Below are positions 24,138 through 36,436 of a stretch of 64,000 nt of DNA, in pieces. Both the position numbers and the translations under genes were made by a program. The notes under the pieces were generated by a model. That model ran no database searches, was not told the DNA's origin, and saw only the letters and a list, made by a program, of their open reading frames with translations. Origin of the DNA: Gossypium raimondii (lineage: Eukaryota > Streptophyta > Magnoliopsida > Malvales > Malvaceae); the NCBI RefSeq assembly GCF_025698545.1, contig NC_068569.1:29936001-30000000 (forward strand), written 5' to 3'. Positions within the stretch are counted from its first letter, which is position 1, and every line of letters starts with the position of its first letter.

Positions 24138-25719
24138 GAACTACTAAGTACTTATCATTAAAAGGAACTACAAACAATCAATGTATAATGCATAACACTA
24201 TAAGTTTATGTACTCATATTACCATCTTTAAAAAAACTCAAATAAAGGAAAAAAATAAATTGACAATAATCACAGCATTGGAAAAAATTAAAAAAAATTC
24301 AGAGATGCATCGCTTTAATCAATTTGCTAATATTTACATCTTAGCTTTGCCATCATTAGAAGCCCTAAGAGATTCTTTACATCGTATGCACAAAAAGTCA
24401 AGTATTAATGGCCTACCTTTCTCTACATTTTAAAGTCCAATTTTGCAAACACTCTCCTAACGAGGTTCTTTGAGTTCCCAATAGATTTGGTAGTGCCTTT
24501 ACTTGATCGGTCTCATTTATATGTCAAAACATGATTAGAGACAAAACTAAAACCATCACCACTTTCAGTGAAAACTGAAAACATGGTAAAATAAAATCAC
24601 CAAAAGAACAAGCGCACTGAAACTACAACCATAACAGTTTTTTTTTTTAAACAATGGAGTAAAACTAAAAACTAAACAAAATTGTTGAAACAGTGGTGAC
24701 CGGTAAGTAGCCCAGAGGTGGGTGTGGCTGCCGGCAAGACCAAGTTATTAACTTTAAATTAAGAAAAAGTAAGGTGGTAGTTGTAGGCCATACAGTTTTA
24801 TTTGCTTTCGGTGGTGAAGCTCTGATTATTCAATTCATAAATTAATTGAAAAAAAAAAAGGAACAAATTTGCAGCAAAGTCAAGAAAGTACAAGGAAAAA
24901 GAGAATAGTATGGTTAGCCCCACTTCACTTTAAATTAAGAAAAATAAAGGTAGTAGTCGTAGGCCTTTGCGCCTCCACTACATAGTGGACTTTCTTTTAA
25001 GTGTTGACTGATGATTCCATTCATAAATGAATTGAGAAACGAAATCACTTGAAACTTGCAATAAAGTGAATAAAGTAGAAGAAAAAGAATATTGATATAT
25101 CAACTTATCACCATTTTTATGATTATTATTTCTTTAGATATAAGTCTTCTAAACAATATAATCTTTATTATAAATATGACATTACAAATTCAATAAATAA
25201 AAGTAAACTTGATATTAAAAGTTTTATTTTACTTTTATCAATCAACCCATTTACTCTATTTCCTAAATTTTAGATTTTATTTTATGATATATATAGTCAA
25301 AATTCAAAAATAACATAAAATTTCATGGAATCTAGTTTTTCCAGATTAGCAACCATTTATACTATTCCTAGCTCAGGAAATTGGTTCTTCATTTACAAGT
25401 TGAGTCTCAAAATCAAAGTCCTCCACCTAATGTATATTATGTTGATGTGATATGTCTCTAAATTATTGAGTGGAAATTTTATCATGGATTCAATCATTTT
25501 CAATGCTACAAAATGACATAATAGCAAAACCAAAACTTATCCTTAAAACAAAACCAAAACCTTAACTCAAATATTACATATGAAATAAATAATTAAAACA
25601 TAAGGTGTGAAATCAGGTTATGAGAAATAAGAAGAGCATAATGAAGAAAACTGTCTCAAAATTTATATTATACAAGTTATTAACAAATCAAAATTTATAT
25701 AAATATATAAGTTTTATAT
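24138..25719. other. Intergenic stretch downstream of the plastid insertion
   Basis: 24138-24433 continues the reading frame after rpoC1 to a stop. Its translation ([22 protein letters not shown] region) matches nothing that I know and may be chance read-through. 24680-25080 has a loose duplication (TTTAAATTAAGAAAAA..AAGGT.GTAGT.GTAGGCC, twice). 25120-25610 aligns loosely with 41640-41870, another CNL-cluster flank. No gene. Confidence 0.45.
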
Positions 25720-26640
25720 AATTCCCTGTTGGGTCGAGAATGCATTATTATCTCTAATTCCCTATTAAGTCAAGAATAGTTCTCAAACACCCTATTGAGT
25801 CAAGAACACAATGTTATCTCTAATTCCCTCTTGGGTCAAGAACATATCATTAGCTCCAATTCTCAGTTGGGTCATGAGAGTGTATTGTTGTGGTAATACA
25901 CGTTTTCGAACATGAAATCAGCTAATAAAGGTTAAGGTATAAAGATCGTAGTTGCTTGTTTGAAACATGGTTAATTAATGTAGATACATTGAGGGTGCTT
26001 ATAAATGATAATAAAGAAAATATAGTGCATGAGGGTGGACTATGATAACAAAATGCATTTGTAACAAAAATTTTGAGATGAGTTATAATTTTATTTGCAT
26101 ATGCCTATTTATTTAATGATTTATGCTTTTGATTTAAAATTATATTAGTCTCACTGCGCATCTAATTCTCAATGTGTAGACATGTTTGTTCTGTACACAT
26201 GTAACAAGTTGAGATAGATTAGGATCGTTTAGCTCGAAGGCATCTAAAGATTACTGTTCAACTTCATTTAAGTTAATTAGTCATTGTGAATAATTAGATG
26301 AGTTTGGCATGTACATAGATTTAAAATAGATGTTGGAGTCATTTGATGATGTGGTATCTATAATGTTGAGAAATTGTAGTCTAGGTATGTATATATGTAT
26401 GTAATGGTACTTATATAGGGTTAAGATCGTATGCACTGATCTTTATACAATGTTTATTACAAGTTTCACGTGTTTTTTGCGTGCCAAGTAAACTAATTTT
26501 GATGATTGAATTTGGAAAGGCTATTATTATGTTGGTGGTCATATTGTTGGATGTGTTTTGACAAGCATAAATGGTGTTTGGGACATGAATTTTGAGTCCT
26601 ATAAGTCTTGAAAATGAATTGGTATATATTATCAAAACAG
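25720..26640. repeat. LTR-type repeat with 'aattccctgttgggtcaagaac' array
   Basis: Starts with about five degenerate units of a 30-40 bp repeat (core CTCTAATTCCCT.TTGGGTCAAGAAC). It is followed by ATAAAGGTTAAGGTATAAAG..., GTAGATACATTGAGGGTGC and a GTTGGAGTCATTTGATGATG block. The same order occurs in the two tandem units at 61160-62641. Non-coding; probably the 3' part of a large LTR. Confidence 0.6.
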
Positions 26641-27889
26641 GTGATTTTAGGGAGATTTTTTTTTTTGTTCCAACAAACTTATTTTGATATAAGAGATCAG
26701 ATGTATCGGTACAACTAAGTCAATCTCCAAAATTGAACGATAACAGGAACTTGTAGCGATACAACTAGGTCAATCAATGTCTCCTCCCTTGTTTTAAGTC
26801 ATTTTGATCCTTGGACACCCTGACTTGGTCCTAAACAACTTTGGTCACCTAGAACTCATATTAAAATGTTCTAAATGAATTTAAATGACTTATAAACATT
26901 TTTAATCAAGGCAAATAGTTTTCTATGAATGAGTAAATGTTGGTGTACAAGTTGATTTCAGAGTATGTGCTTTTTTCTCTTTACCCACATTTAGAGACAA
27001 ATTAGTAAAAATAAACAAGATAGAGGATATATACCATGTCGACTGCAAACTACTTCGTAGCTATTACAGTGAAGAATTTTTTGCCTCTGTTATCTAGATA
27101 TATAAAACAACTTAGAAAAAATTGAATATAATTGTGTTAAATACATGTATATTTCCAACACTTGATCCTGAGTTTCAGAAACATAGCTTGTTGCGAATGC
27201 TAATATTTATACTTTTATTATTTTACTAACTAAACGACCCTTTCATCCAACTCAAGCAACATGCAGCATAAATTTTCTCTATTACATAAACAAAACATAC
27301 CATAAATCATTTTGCATAAGCACTATCCGTTGGTCGAGTGTTGACCAGTCAAGCCCTACCAACTTTTAATTTGAGTATTTTTTTAAGTAGATATGTTTGA
27401 ATTATTTATATTTTATATAATTTATATTATTTATATTTAGGCGAGTATTGATTCACATGTATAATTTATATTTTTTTACTTGACAAGGAACCTTAAAAAT
27501 TGTTATATATTTTAATTTTAATATTTTACGATATCTTTATAAAATATTTGTTAACCTCTAACCCTACTTATGAAATCTAAAATTTTTATTGATAGTGTAC
27601 CAAATATTATTTCTTTATATATTATAAAAGTAAAATTTCATAAATTTAAGAAAATCAAAATTTTATATAATTTTAAAAATTCATTTTGAATTTGAAATTA
27701 AAACTTTTAATATTTATTTTAAAATTTTGATATAATATTTTAATTTTATAATTAACATTGTAGAGAAATAAATCTTAGTAAACGTATTTTTGAATTTCTA
27801 CTCCAAAAATGTGTCAATTTTTTAAAGAATTATTTATCCACATGTATATTATATGTATCATAGTTCAAAAAATTGAAAAAGAAAATAAA
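26641..27889. other. AT-rich intergenic stretch
   Basis: 26690-26790 contains a short direct repeat (GTA.CGATACAACTA.GTCAATC, twice) of LTR character. The remainder is AT-rich with no gene seen. Confidence 0.4.
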
Positions 27890-28281
27890 TTTAAATAATT
27901 GATTGGTGTAAGTCGGTGAAGTTTGAAATAATATTTTTATTAGCAAAAGTTGTAAATTTATTTTAGTTCATTTTATTACAATTTATTTATATATCTTTAA
28001 ATAAAATAAACAATTAAAGAATAAAAAAATAAATCAATAAAATAATTTATTTTAATACACACCTTAATGTTAATGGTAATAATACTAAATAAAAACAATA
28101 AATAATTTACTTAATAAAAGATAGTTGATATTCCATAATGGAATGCTGTAATTCAACATTAAACATAACTTCCTCATCTACTTCTACCAAACTTACACAT
28201 CACACTTTTTGTTTCATGTCTATCCAAATATGAATGCAATACCACCCTCTTCACTTCTTCTTTTCTCACTCACTGCCCCTT
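27890..28281. repeat. 3' flank shared by CNL genes A and C
   Basis: Aligns with 46360-46764 (AATTGATTGGTGTAAGTC...GATAGTTGATATTCCATAATGG...AACATAACTTCCTCATCTAC). Only its last about 120 bp match the gene B flank (36815-36937). So A and C derive from a more recent duplication with each other than with B. It probably contains the 3' UTR of gene A. Confidence 0.7.
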
Positions 28282-28911
28282 CTACATCATGACTTCACCC
28301 CCAATTTCAATGACAGGGATGTGGGAAATGTTGGCCCAATCTTTGCCTTTCTCCTTTTTACAACGTTTCTCCAGCAAAGGACAGTTCCTAATGTAAAAAA
28401 AAGAGAGGGAGGGAGGGAGCATGTTTGGGGGCATGGATTGGAGCTTGGGACAACTGTCGATAAGCAATCTGGAAAGAGAGGTGAGGTGTTGAAACCCCTT
28501 ATACTCCAAACTCTTTAGATTTGGAAGTTGAGAGAGCCAGAGAGTTTCAAGAGAAGAGGGAAGCAGATGTTCATCTGGAAAACACTCCATCTCTACTTCT
28601 GAAAATGAGATCTCGAGATCTGTAAGAGAAGGGAGTGTATGCAAACTCCATTCCCTTTTCCTAATCAAGCTCTCAATTAGTTTATCACTGCTTCCGATTG
28701 TAATTCTTTTTAATTTGGAGGGCAAACCCTCTTTTGGAACCCTCTCTATTTCTGGACATACAAGTATTTTCAAATCCTCAAGGGATGGAAAGACAGAGTG
28801 CATTTGCTCTGGCAATGACTTTAAACTAGGGCAACCCAAAAGCGTAAGCCGGGTCAAATTGGTTACAGCTAATCCATCTTCAATTTGAAAAGATTTCAAA
28901 TTTTGGCACCA
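28282..28911 (-). pseudogene. CNL gene A, C-terminal LRR tail beyond a nonsense codon
   Basis: In the same frame as the upstream ORF and separated from it only by TAG at 28912-28914. Translation resumes as [14 protein letters not shown], continues with LRRs such as [22 protein letters not shown] and [25 protein letters not shown], and ends ..[15 protein letters not shown]. It matches residue for residue the C-terminus of genes B (EIGGEVMI) and C (EIGGGV). In B and C the stop position is Trp ([13 protein letters not shown]), so a TGG-to-TAG change cut off about 209 residues. An internal Met could start a separate ORF, but there is no promoter evidence for that. Confidence 0.85.
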
Positions 28912-31900
28912 CTATATTTCCAAAGAATTGAGACATGTTAGATGCTGGTGGTGAGAGCCCTCTAAAGCAGCACTAAAAAACTTCAAGTCTTCACATCCAG
29001 AAATTTCAACATGCTTTAGCATAGGAAACGGTCCTAATGAGAAAGATTCCAGTTGATCACACTTTGTACCTTTTATCTTCAGAGATTCAAGGGATGTATA
29101 CAAGAAGATTTTGGAATGATTAAAAGCTTTGCACTGCTCGATCCTCAGTTTTTTCAGTGTAATAGACACACTATCCTCAGGAAGGGATTTGATATTAGAA
29201 CAACCAGAGATAATTAACTCGTCGAGATGAGTGCAGTGTTTCAACATCTGTTCCAATATGGAATCATTCATACTCGAACCTTTGATGCCCAACTTTCGAA
29301 GCCCACAAGGCAATGGCTCCAATTGCAGTGCATCGCATCTTTCTAACTCAAGTTCACAAATGCCTGGTGTCCTTGGGAGAAAACATTCAAGCTTCTCACA
29401 ATTTGCAATCACCAATTTCTTTAAAGAGGGGAGGTGTTTGGGTATTGACTTGATTAGCTTTGGACAATCCCTGATGCGTAGCTCTTGCAGAAGGGAGAAA
29501 GCTTCATCACTCCTACACAACCATTCTTCCCACCCAGCCATATTCTCAAACACTAGGATTTCAAGAGATCCAAATGGTTTAGTCGAAGCTTGTCCATTAC
29601 TATAGAACTCCTCGCCAACTATTACAACTTTCCTGAACCCAGAAATGGAGAGAGATTTCAAAGATGATAATTGGCCAAGCGGAGGCAAAGATATGCAAAA
29701 TTTACAATCTTGCAACTCCAAAGATATCATATTTGAGAAGGACAAATGCCCCACCCATTCTGGAAATCTCCTGCCTTTGTAACTTCCGATAACTAGATGC
29801 TTCAAGTTTGTATTAGGCTCCAATTGTTCCAATACTTCTCTATCATGCTTTGAGTCACCAGCAATATCATAATATTCATCCCATGTCAACTTCAACTCCT
29901 TAAGATTAACCTTATCCTTCAAATTGGCATCTTTGGCATCCCTGGCATTTACAACATTTTTCAGTCTTGAAATGGCAAGTCTTCCCCGTAAGTGCTTGAG
30001 CTTTCCCAACTCATTAATGCTTGAGCCAGTTTGATCACCTATAACAAAATCTGTTAAGATTCGAATATCTTTCAACTTACCCATCCCTTCTGGCATCCTA
30101 GTTAACTTTGTTCCCCTAATATCAAGATAAAGCATGTTGATCAATCTCCCCATGTCTCTCGGCAACTCAACAAGGTCACTGCATACATGCAATGTCAATG
30201 CTTGCAAATTATACACCGTACACAGAGAATTTGGCAACCTTGTGATTGAAGTTTTTGAGAGATTCAAATTTCGTAGATGCTTCAAGTTACTAATTTCTTT
30301 TGGCAATTCTTTGATATTTGTATACCCAGCCAAAGAAAGCACTCGTAAGCTTGATTTCATCAACAAATCATGCATTAGCACATTGCTAACACTACAATAG
30401 GAAGAAGACTTCACAGTTAGGAAAGCACGCAGACATTTTGCTTTAGGTAAGCTCTGAAATTTTTGTCGCACATCATAAAATTCTTGGACATTGGACAAAT
30501 GACGGGTCTTTTCAGTTATTACACAAGAACCACCACTCCCTTCCAATCTGCAGATGAATTCTCCGGTGACAGATTTAGCCAAGTCACTAATTAGATCATG
30601 CATGACAAAACAAGATTTCTCTCCTTTTGATTGTTGAAAAAAGGACCTCAATCTCAAATCTTTGAAGTACTCGTTACCCAGTTCTTCTGGATTTCCATTA
30701 TCTTTCGAAAGCTGTAAAAGTCCTTCAGCCATCCATAATTGAATAAGTTCTTCCTTTTCGAATTCGTAATCTTTAGGAAAAATTGAACAATAAGCAAAAC
30801 ATCGCTTTAAATGTGAAGGAAGATAATGATAACTTAATGCTAGCGCTGGAAGAATATTACTTGCAGTATTTGGTATGTCCCAAAAATTGCTATGCAAGAT
30901 TTTGTTCCATTCATCAGCGTCTAGTTTACAGCGAAGGAGACCTCCAAGTGTTTTTGCAGCCAAAGGAAGGCCGTTACACCTTTTCACGATTGCTTCACCA
31001 ATTGCCTTGAGATCCGGATGCGTACTTGGGGTTGTACCAACGAACGCATGCTTTGCGAATAACGTCCAACAATCATCATTAGATAAGGTCTTCAGAGGAT
31101 AAGTTGGAATAGTCCTCATAATGTCGGCAACACTTTCATTACGTGTGGTTACAATAATCTTGCTATTTTGAGCCCCAAATTTGAAAGGAATGCTGAGCTG
31201 CTCCCACACAGCATAGTTTTCATTCCAAACATCATCCATAATGATTAGATATTTCTTTCCCAACAGCTGCTCTTTGAGTTTAAGTTGAAACTGATTTAAG
31301 TTCTGGTTTCCATCACAGCTACATTTGGTTTCTTCAAGAATGGTTTTGGTTACCTTGAGAGCATCAAATTTCTCTGAAACACACACCCATGCTTTGGGGT
31401 GAAACCATTTATCCACTCTGGGGTCATTGTAGATCAATTGGGCAAGGGTGGTTTTTCCAAGCCCGCCCATACCCACAATGGGAATCACATCTACCTGATT
31501 TTTAGGCAGATTTTGAGGATCCAACAACTTCATTATTTCTTCTTTTTCATCATCTCTACCACAAACATCAGACTCGTCCACCAAAGAAGTTGCAGGCGTT
31601 CTTTGAAATGCCTTTTCTCCTTCAGAGTTTTCTTTCAGACCCAGAATCTGTTTTTGGTTCAGTAGGTTGTCTAGTCTCCCAAGGATCTCCTCTAGCTTTG
31701 ACTGCGCCCCATCTTTGAAAGGATTCAAAGAAGAGAAAAAGCTACTAACCTGCTTCATATTAGTAGTTTGATATTCTGATTCAATCTTGTTCCGAAGAGC
31801 TTCAGTAGAGATCTCGTCCAGGAGGTCCTCGGCATCATAAACAGCATCTTTGAGCTCATCGGTCCAACTTTTGACATTTGGGTTGGCAATCTGCTTATTT

Positions 31901-32070
31901 TCAGCATCATCCAACACTGCTTTCACCGACATCAAGGTTGGCTTGAGTTTGTTCAGCAGCACAGCTTCAAGTTTCTTTCCTTTGATAAGCCTCAGAACAT
32001 CGGCAGAAACAATCCTATCAAGCAGCACCTCAATGGAAGCAGAGAGAAAAGCTTCACCCACCAAAGCCAT
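28912..32070 (-). CDS. CNL disease-resistance protein (gene A), LRR truncated by nonsense codon
   Basis: Intracellular immune receptor of the CC-NB-ARC-LRR class, closest by motif to RPP13-like protein 1. Single exon, 1052 aa. The Rx-type coiled coil (about 1-150) has [10 protein letters not shown] at about 78-86. NB-ARC runs about 170-495: P-loop [10 protein letters not shown] (199-208), kinase-2 YLIIMDDVW with the terminal Trp typical of CNLs (274-282), [13 protein letters not shown] (303-310), [11 protein letters not shown] (368-378), [19 protein letters not shown] (434-447) and MHD (490-492). LRRs follow from about 540. The start [10 protein letters not shown] aligns with B and C. TAG ends the ORF where paralogues have Trp, removing about 210 LRR residues. 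The truncated product keeps the whole nucleotide switch, so activity is possible but unproven. The CC-NB part is nearly identical to gene C. A TATA-like TTTTATAC lies near 32310. Confidence 0.9.
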   Translation of the reverse strand: MALVGEAFLSASIEVLLDRIVSADVLRLIKGKKLEAVLLNKLKPTLMSVKAVLDDAENKQIANPNVKSWTDELKDAVYDAEDLLDEISTEALRNKIESEYQTTNMKQVSSFFSSLNPFKDGAQSKLEEILGRLDNLLNQKQILGLKENSEGEKAFQRTPATSLVDESDVCGRDDEKEEIMKLLDPQNLPKNQVDVIPIVGMGGLGKTTLAQLIYNDPRVDKWFHPKAWVCVSEKFDALKVTKTILEETKCSCDGNQNLNQFQLKLKEQLLGKKYLIIMDDVWNENYAVWEQLSIPFKFGAQNSKIIVTTRNESVADIMRTIPTYPLKTLSNDDCWTLFAKHAFVGTTPSTHPDLKAIGEAIVKRCNGLPLAAKTLGGLLRCKLDADEWNKILHSNFWDIPNTASNILPALALSYHYLPSHLKRCFAYCSIFPKDYEFEKEELIQLWMAEGLLQLSKDNGNPEELGNEYFKDLRLRSFFQQSKGEKSCFVMHDLISDLAKSVTGEFICRLEGSGGSCVITEKTRHLSNVQEFYDVRQKFQSLPKAKCLRAFLTVKSSSYCSVSNVLMHDLLMKSSLRVLSLAGYTNIKELPKEISNLKHLRNLNLSKTSITRLPNSLCTVYNLQALTLHVCSDLVELPRDMGRLINMLYLDIRGTKLTRMPEGMGKLKDIRILTDFVIGDQTGSSINELGKLKHLRGRLAISRLKNVVNARDAKDANLKDKVNLKELKLTWDEYYDIAGDSKHDREVLEQLEPNTNLKHLVIGSYKGRRFPEWVGHLSFSNMISLELQDCKFCISLPPLGQLSSLKSLSISGFRKVVIVGEEFYSNGQASTKPFGSLEILVFENMAGWEEWLCRSDEAFSLLQELRIRDCPKLIKSIPKHLPSLKKLVIANCEKLECFLPRTPGICELELERCDALQLEPLPCGLRKLGIKGSSMNDSILEQMLKHCTHLDELIISGCSNIKSLPEDSVSITLKKLRIEQCKAFNHSKIFLYTSLESLKIKGTKCDQLESFSLGPFPMLKHVEISGCEDLKFFSAALEGSHHQHLTCLNSLEI

Positions 32071-32887
32071 GTTTTTTTGTGGGGTTTTTTGGTAAAGAAA
32101 GGTTTAAAGGAAGATGAAAAGGGAAGTAATAACAAAGAAAGGAAAAGAAGAGTGCTTCAACTAAAGAGAAGACACGGTTGCAAAGATGAAGGATTTGAAT
32201 TTGAAACAGAGAAAGGAACAGTAGAAGGATTGGATGAAAGGGGAAGGCTTTAACTCGCAAATACTTTAGTTTCAATAAAGATGAAGCAGCCTCATCCAAT
32301 TTGTGTATAAAATTTCTTTATTGGAATGTTTGAAAACATGATTTTGGGTTGAAAATTTTAAATTTTTTTTATAACGTATAAAAAGTATGGAAAATTAATG
32401 TATTACACAAATGATGAAATAATATGGAAAACAATATAATAATATAAAAATATTTTGAAATTTATATTTACAAATTAAGTAAAAGTATTATGGAGCTCTT
32501 TCTACTAAAAGTTAGATTCGTAATTTATTTTTATTTAAAAAAAGGGTAAATTAATCTCCGTACATTAAATTAAGAGTAAAATAATTATTTTGTTAAAATT
32601 TTTATCCATTTAAATTATTAAAAATCGGTCCTAGTATATCAATTTTAACAAGACAAATGGATGAAATTTTTAACAAAAAGATCAATTGGTTCTTTGATCT
32701 AACGATAAGAACTAATTTACTCATCTTATAGTGAATGAGATAAAATAAAATCTAACTCTTAATATAGAGAGCTCCATAATATTTTACCGTGCAAATTATA
32801 TATTAACATATCAAAGAAATTTATATAAATATAAAAATACGATACATATCCATAAATTGTTAGATCTAATTATAATAGCCAAGTAGT
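32071..32887. promoter_or_regulatory. Upstream region of CNL gene A, then duplicated flank (copy 2)
   Basis: 32071-32300 is the leader/promoter region of gene A and resembles 40721-40890 and 50578-50830 upstream of B and C (GGAACAGTAGAAGGATTGGATG is shared). The duplicated unit that starts at window position 1 begins at 32316. On the minus strand a TATA-like box lies near 32310. No transcription start is demonstrated. Confidence 0.45.
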
Positions 32888-34410
32888 TTAAAATAAATAA
32901 ATATCGAATAGAGAAATGAGATTAATATTCACGAAACTAGATAAAAGGAACAGTAAATAATTGGTGCTGCCTAACTAATTGACGGCACCCTCTTATTTAA
33001 ATTGATGATACCTATATTTCAAACCAAAATACGAATTTATTTTAAAAGGATAATAAATAAAACGAAATAATAATAATTTTTTATTCCCAGATGGCACCCT
33101 ATTATTTTTAAAAGAAAAATTGTTTTTTGTACTCTCCTTATGTATATCCATAAGGAACCCCCATAAGCCATAAGCCATTAAATGCTTCCATCGAGTAACC
33201 AGTTCATGACAAAGGACACCCACCGAGGACAGTGTAGCCATAAAGCCCCAAAGCTCCAACCCACTATGAAATATCCAACGCCAATGAAGCACCAATCACA
33301 CGCCAATCCAACATATTTACGAACACCCAACTCGTCAACACATTCACCCCTAAAGCACAAAACGAGACATAGGCTAACACCCTAGTCTTCAACTGGCTTT
33401 GCAAGAACCTTTGTAATGGGAACTGAAACGCAAAGCTAAAGTGCATAGGTATCAACCAAATCGCCACCACCCCCGACATCTCCCCCACGTCGTCCAGCTG
33501 TCCGAATAGCTTTAAAACCGGGGTAGCAAATACGTAAATGGGTAACAACAAAAGAGTAAAACGATCCATGATCTTTGCATGTAAAGGCCCAACATGTGGT
33601 ATTGTTTAGCACCAAAAGCTTGTCCACAAAGGGTTTCTAAAGCACTCGCCATTCCTAATTATAGTAAAGTGAAAAAAGAAAACTAATGTTAAGAGACAAA
33701 TATGGTAAAAAGAAAACTAATGGAACAAAAAAGAAAGCCTGATCTAATGAAAATTTACTATGAGGCCAAAGTTGAAGCCAACGATGGCCGTATTGGCTAT
33801 TGAAATAGCTGCAAGTTGAACATCACCAAGGTGACCAGCAAAAGCTTGGGTTATAATGTTCATGGAGTAAGAAGCAACAGGAATGATGATTGAAGGTCCT
33901 ACGATGACCCATAGCTTCTTTGTTTTGATCCATAGTCTTGTACTTAAGTCCTTCTTCGCCATCTTCATCTCTCCATATATTTTCTTCTGGTTTTGATTCT
34001 TCATGATTTGAACTTGGTTCTGTTAGTAAAGGTTGATGGTATTCGCCACTGTTCCCATGGATACTATCCATTAGAGACAAAATTAAAATAATAGACTATG
34101 GGCTATCTTAGATTTGCTTGGGACAAAAAATAATTTAAAAAATTAATAATAATAGGGTGCGCCAGACAAGTTGCAACCACTAATAAAAAGATAATTTTTT
34201 TTCGATTTATTCCACATTGTAAAAACTTTTGTATTTTGGTTTGAAATACAGATGCCGCTAATTCATCAGGCTAATTCATCAGGCTGCGTCTAAATATTTA
34301 AAAAAAAAATAAAGGGGTGCCATCGATTGGTAAGCGGTATCAATTGTTTACTGTTCTCTTTGTCCGTAAATATTAATCTTCTTATCTTATTCTGGTATTT
34401 ATTTATTTCT
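32888..34410. mobile_element. Inverted-repeat element carrying a MATE gene fragment (copy 2)
   Basis: Second copy of the structure at 604-2110. Left arm about 32888-33112; right arm about 34127-34410, inverted. The arm blocks AAATAAATAAATA, GAGATTAATATTCACG, GGAACAGTAAATAATTGGTGC, GACGGCACCC, TTTCAAACCAAAATAC and GGCACCCTATTATT recur as reverse complements at the right end. The two copies differ by small indels, including a short duplication (CTAATTCATCAGG, twice) near 34260 that copy 1 lacks. It moved here by segmental duplication, not by independent transposition, since the flanks are duplicated too. Confidence 0.6.
33167..34080 (-). pseudogene. MATE/DETOXIFICATION transporter gene fragment, broken (copy 2)
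   Basis: Same gene piece as 872-1793: N-terminus MDSIHGNSGEYHQPLLTEP, then after a frame change RLWIKTKKLWVIVGPSI and ITQAFAGHLGDVQLAAISIANTAIVGFNFGLI. A putative intron follows (GTAAATTTTC donor near 33752, AATTAG acceptor near 33655), then [29 protein letters not shown], another frame change, and [19 protein letters not shown]...HFSFAFQFP. It shares with copy 1 the stop before WVGAL and the stop after CPLS. In copy 1 the YSMNIITQ frame agrees with the N-terminal frame because of extra indels, so the copies have also decayed independently. The C-terminal half of the transporter is missing. Confidence 0.8.
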
Positions 34411-34504
34411 TTTATATCATTTATATAAAAATACCCTATAGTATCTGAACTTGATTAGAGGTGCAGGAACAAGAGCAGCACTAGTAACCAAGAAATACAC
34501 CAAT

Positions 34505-35110
34505 ACCCAGATTAGAGGTGATCTTGGCCTGGCCGGGCTGAGCCTCAATAGAATTTTAGGTCCATTTTTTAGGCAACTTGAAAATGGACTTAAAATTTTG
34601 CCCAAATAAAAATGCTAATATCTAAGCCTAGCCCGACCGCCAGTATTAAAATTTTTATATTATTATTTTTATATAAAACAAATTTAAAAATATAATACAC
34701 TAAAAATATTTAAATAAATATTTCTCAACAAATTAAAAATAAATTAAAAAGTATATACATACTTAAATAACACTAAAATAGGTGTAATTTAGCAAGCAAA
34801 TGCCTATAAAATAATAGCAAAATTAACAATAAAACGAGAGTTATACAATATTCAAATAATATCAATAAAATAGTCACAATATAATAGCGAAATGACAACA
34901 AAACATTGGTAAAATAGAATCAGTTATTTTTTGCAAATTTAGGCCAGGCAAAAAAAACTTACCCAAAACCTAACTCATTTAGAAAACAAGTCTCATTTTT
35001 TGCTCAAGCTCATTTTGTGGATCTGTATTTTTCTCAAATTTTCCCACCTTTTATACGAGCCTTTATGCCAGGCCAAATGACCTAACCCATAATCAAATCT
35101 AAGACCAAGT
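34505..35110. repeat. Dispersed 'ctTGGCCTGGCC' repeat, copy 2
   Basis: Counterpart of 2213-2843 in the duplicated unit. It is slightly shorter and lacks the (TA)n tail. Non-coding. Confidence 0.6.
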
Positions 35111-36046
35111 GAGTAAGCAAATGTAGTTCAGATATTTTAGCACATTATAAAAAATTTACTTTTTAAGGCAATGTTTAAAACATAAAGTTTACTATTGAAA
35201 TTGAAACATGTTTAAAATAAAAATTATCGTTTTATAAATAAAAGTATCATGAAAACCGATTAAAATATTCATAAAAGTCAATTTTTTTTTAAAAAAAAGT
35301 ACCTGATTAGGCCTGGCACACGGCCGTGTGGCGTTAATAGTCATGTTTTTCTGCATCTAAAATTCACAAAAACTTGGGTTTTCAGTACGCAGATGAAGCA
35401 ATTTTGAAGCAAGAGCAATGTAAAAGACTCCCGAAGCCTAAAGCGACCATTCAATAACACAAGACCTTATAACAGAAAAAGAATACCCAATTATGCATAG
35501 AAAACTATGTCCAAAGTTTTGACACAAAACCTTCAACAATTCCAGACTTACCAACAAAATCAACAGTGATTACTCGAGTTATTGCACTGAGGATCGTTGC
35601 TTTTGATATCCTCGCCTAAAAAGAAACCAAACGGTCCCTTAAAAGAAGGTTTAAACAATTTGAGTTGGAAACGACTCCGACAAAAACGAATGAACTACCG
35701 TATAACAAAAGTTCTATGATTAACGAAATTCACACAATTGATGTAATTGGTAGTAAGGACACGCGTACTTACCTGACAATAGTAGCAAACAAAATGTGCA
35801 GACCAAGCAACAATTGGATGAAGAAAAGAAGGAAAAAAGAACAAAAAGAAATAGATGAAAAAAAAAAAGAAAGAAGAAAAGGAAAAAATGGCAATGGAAA
35901 GGAAGAGGGAACGCTTAATAATCTAACCATCGATCAAAATTCTGACATTACGCAAAAACATTACCTAATGCATACGCTGAGACTCAAACACAGGACCAGA
36001 AAGTAGACAGATGCTTAACCAGTGAACCAGCAGGCTCGTTCTTGAC
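35111..36046. repeat. Duplicated LTR-like remnant, copy 2
   Basis: Counterpart of 2844-3759, with the CACACGGCCGTGTG palindrome near 35322. It contains an extra segment of about 60 bp (about 35728-35790, ending in ACCTGACAATAGTAGC) that copy 1 lacks at 3500. No gene. Confidence 0.55.
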
Positions 36047-36436
36047 TTAAAAAAATAGAACGTCGATAATGACAATATATCATAAAGAAAAGAAAAAGAA
36101 AAATAAAGAACACATAGAATTTTAAGTAGAAACCCTTTTGGGAAAAAAACACAGGTAAAGGAGAAGATAATTCACTATATCGAATTCAAATGACTATAAG
36201 AGGAGTAGACTATGTCTATTTATAGGCTTGTAAAACCATATTATAATACAATGAGTGTAGTAAGGTTGAAACACCTTATTCTAATCAATATCGAATATAT
36301 GAAGTGTAATAAGGTTGAAAAAGCTTATTCTAAAATAAAATAAAAGAAGTCATGTAGTTCTATATGGATTTTACTTTTATTTTATTTTACCACTGTATTT
36401 TACTTTAACAAGGATTCGAGTCACTCAATTCTAACA
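36047..36436 (-). mobile_element. Lone copia LTR plus 16 bp of interior
   Basis: Matches the LTR at 3760-4140, at the same place in the duplicated unit. Its first bases are changed (TTAA instead of TGTG). It is followed by ATCTCCACCTTGACAC, the polypurine-tract end of the copia interior, and then abruptly by sequence equivalent to 13722. A normal solo LTR would have no interior, so this is a deletion derivative, not an LTR-LTR recombinant. Confidence 0.75.

Noticed and set aside
24138-24433. Continuation of the rpoC1 ORF to 24433 as a fusion gene
   Set aside because: The rpoC1 part carries lesions and the tail matches nothing. The open frame is best explained by chance.
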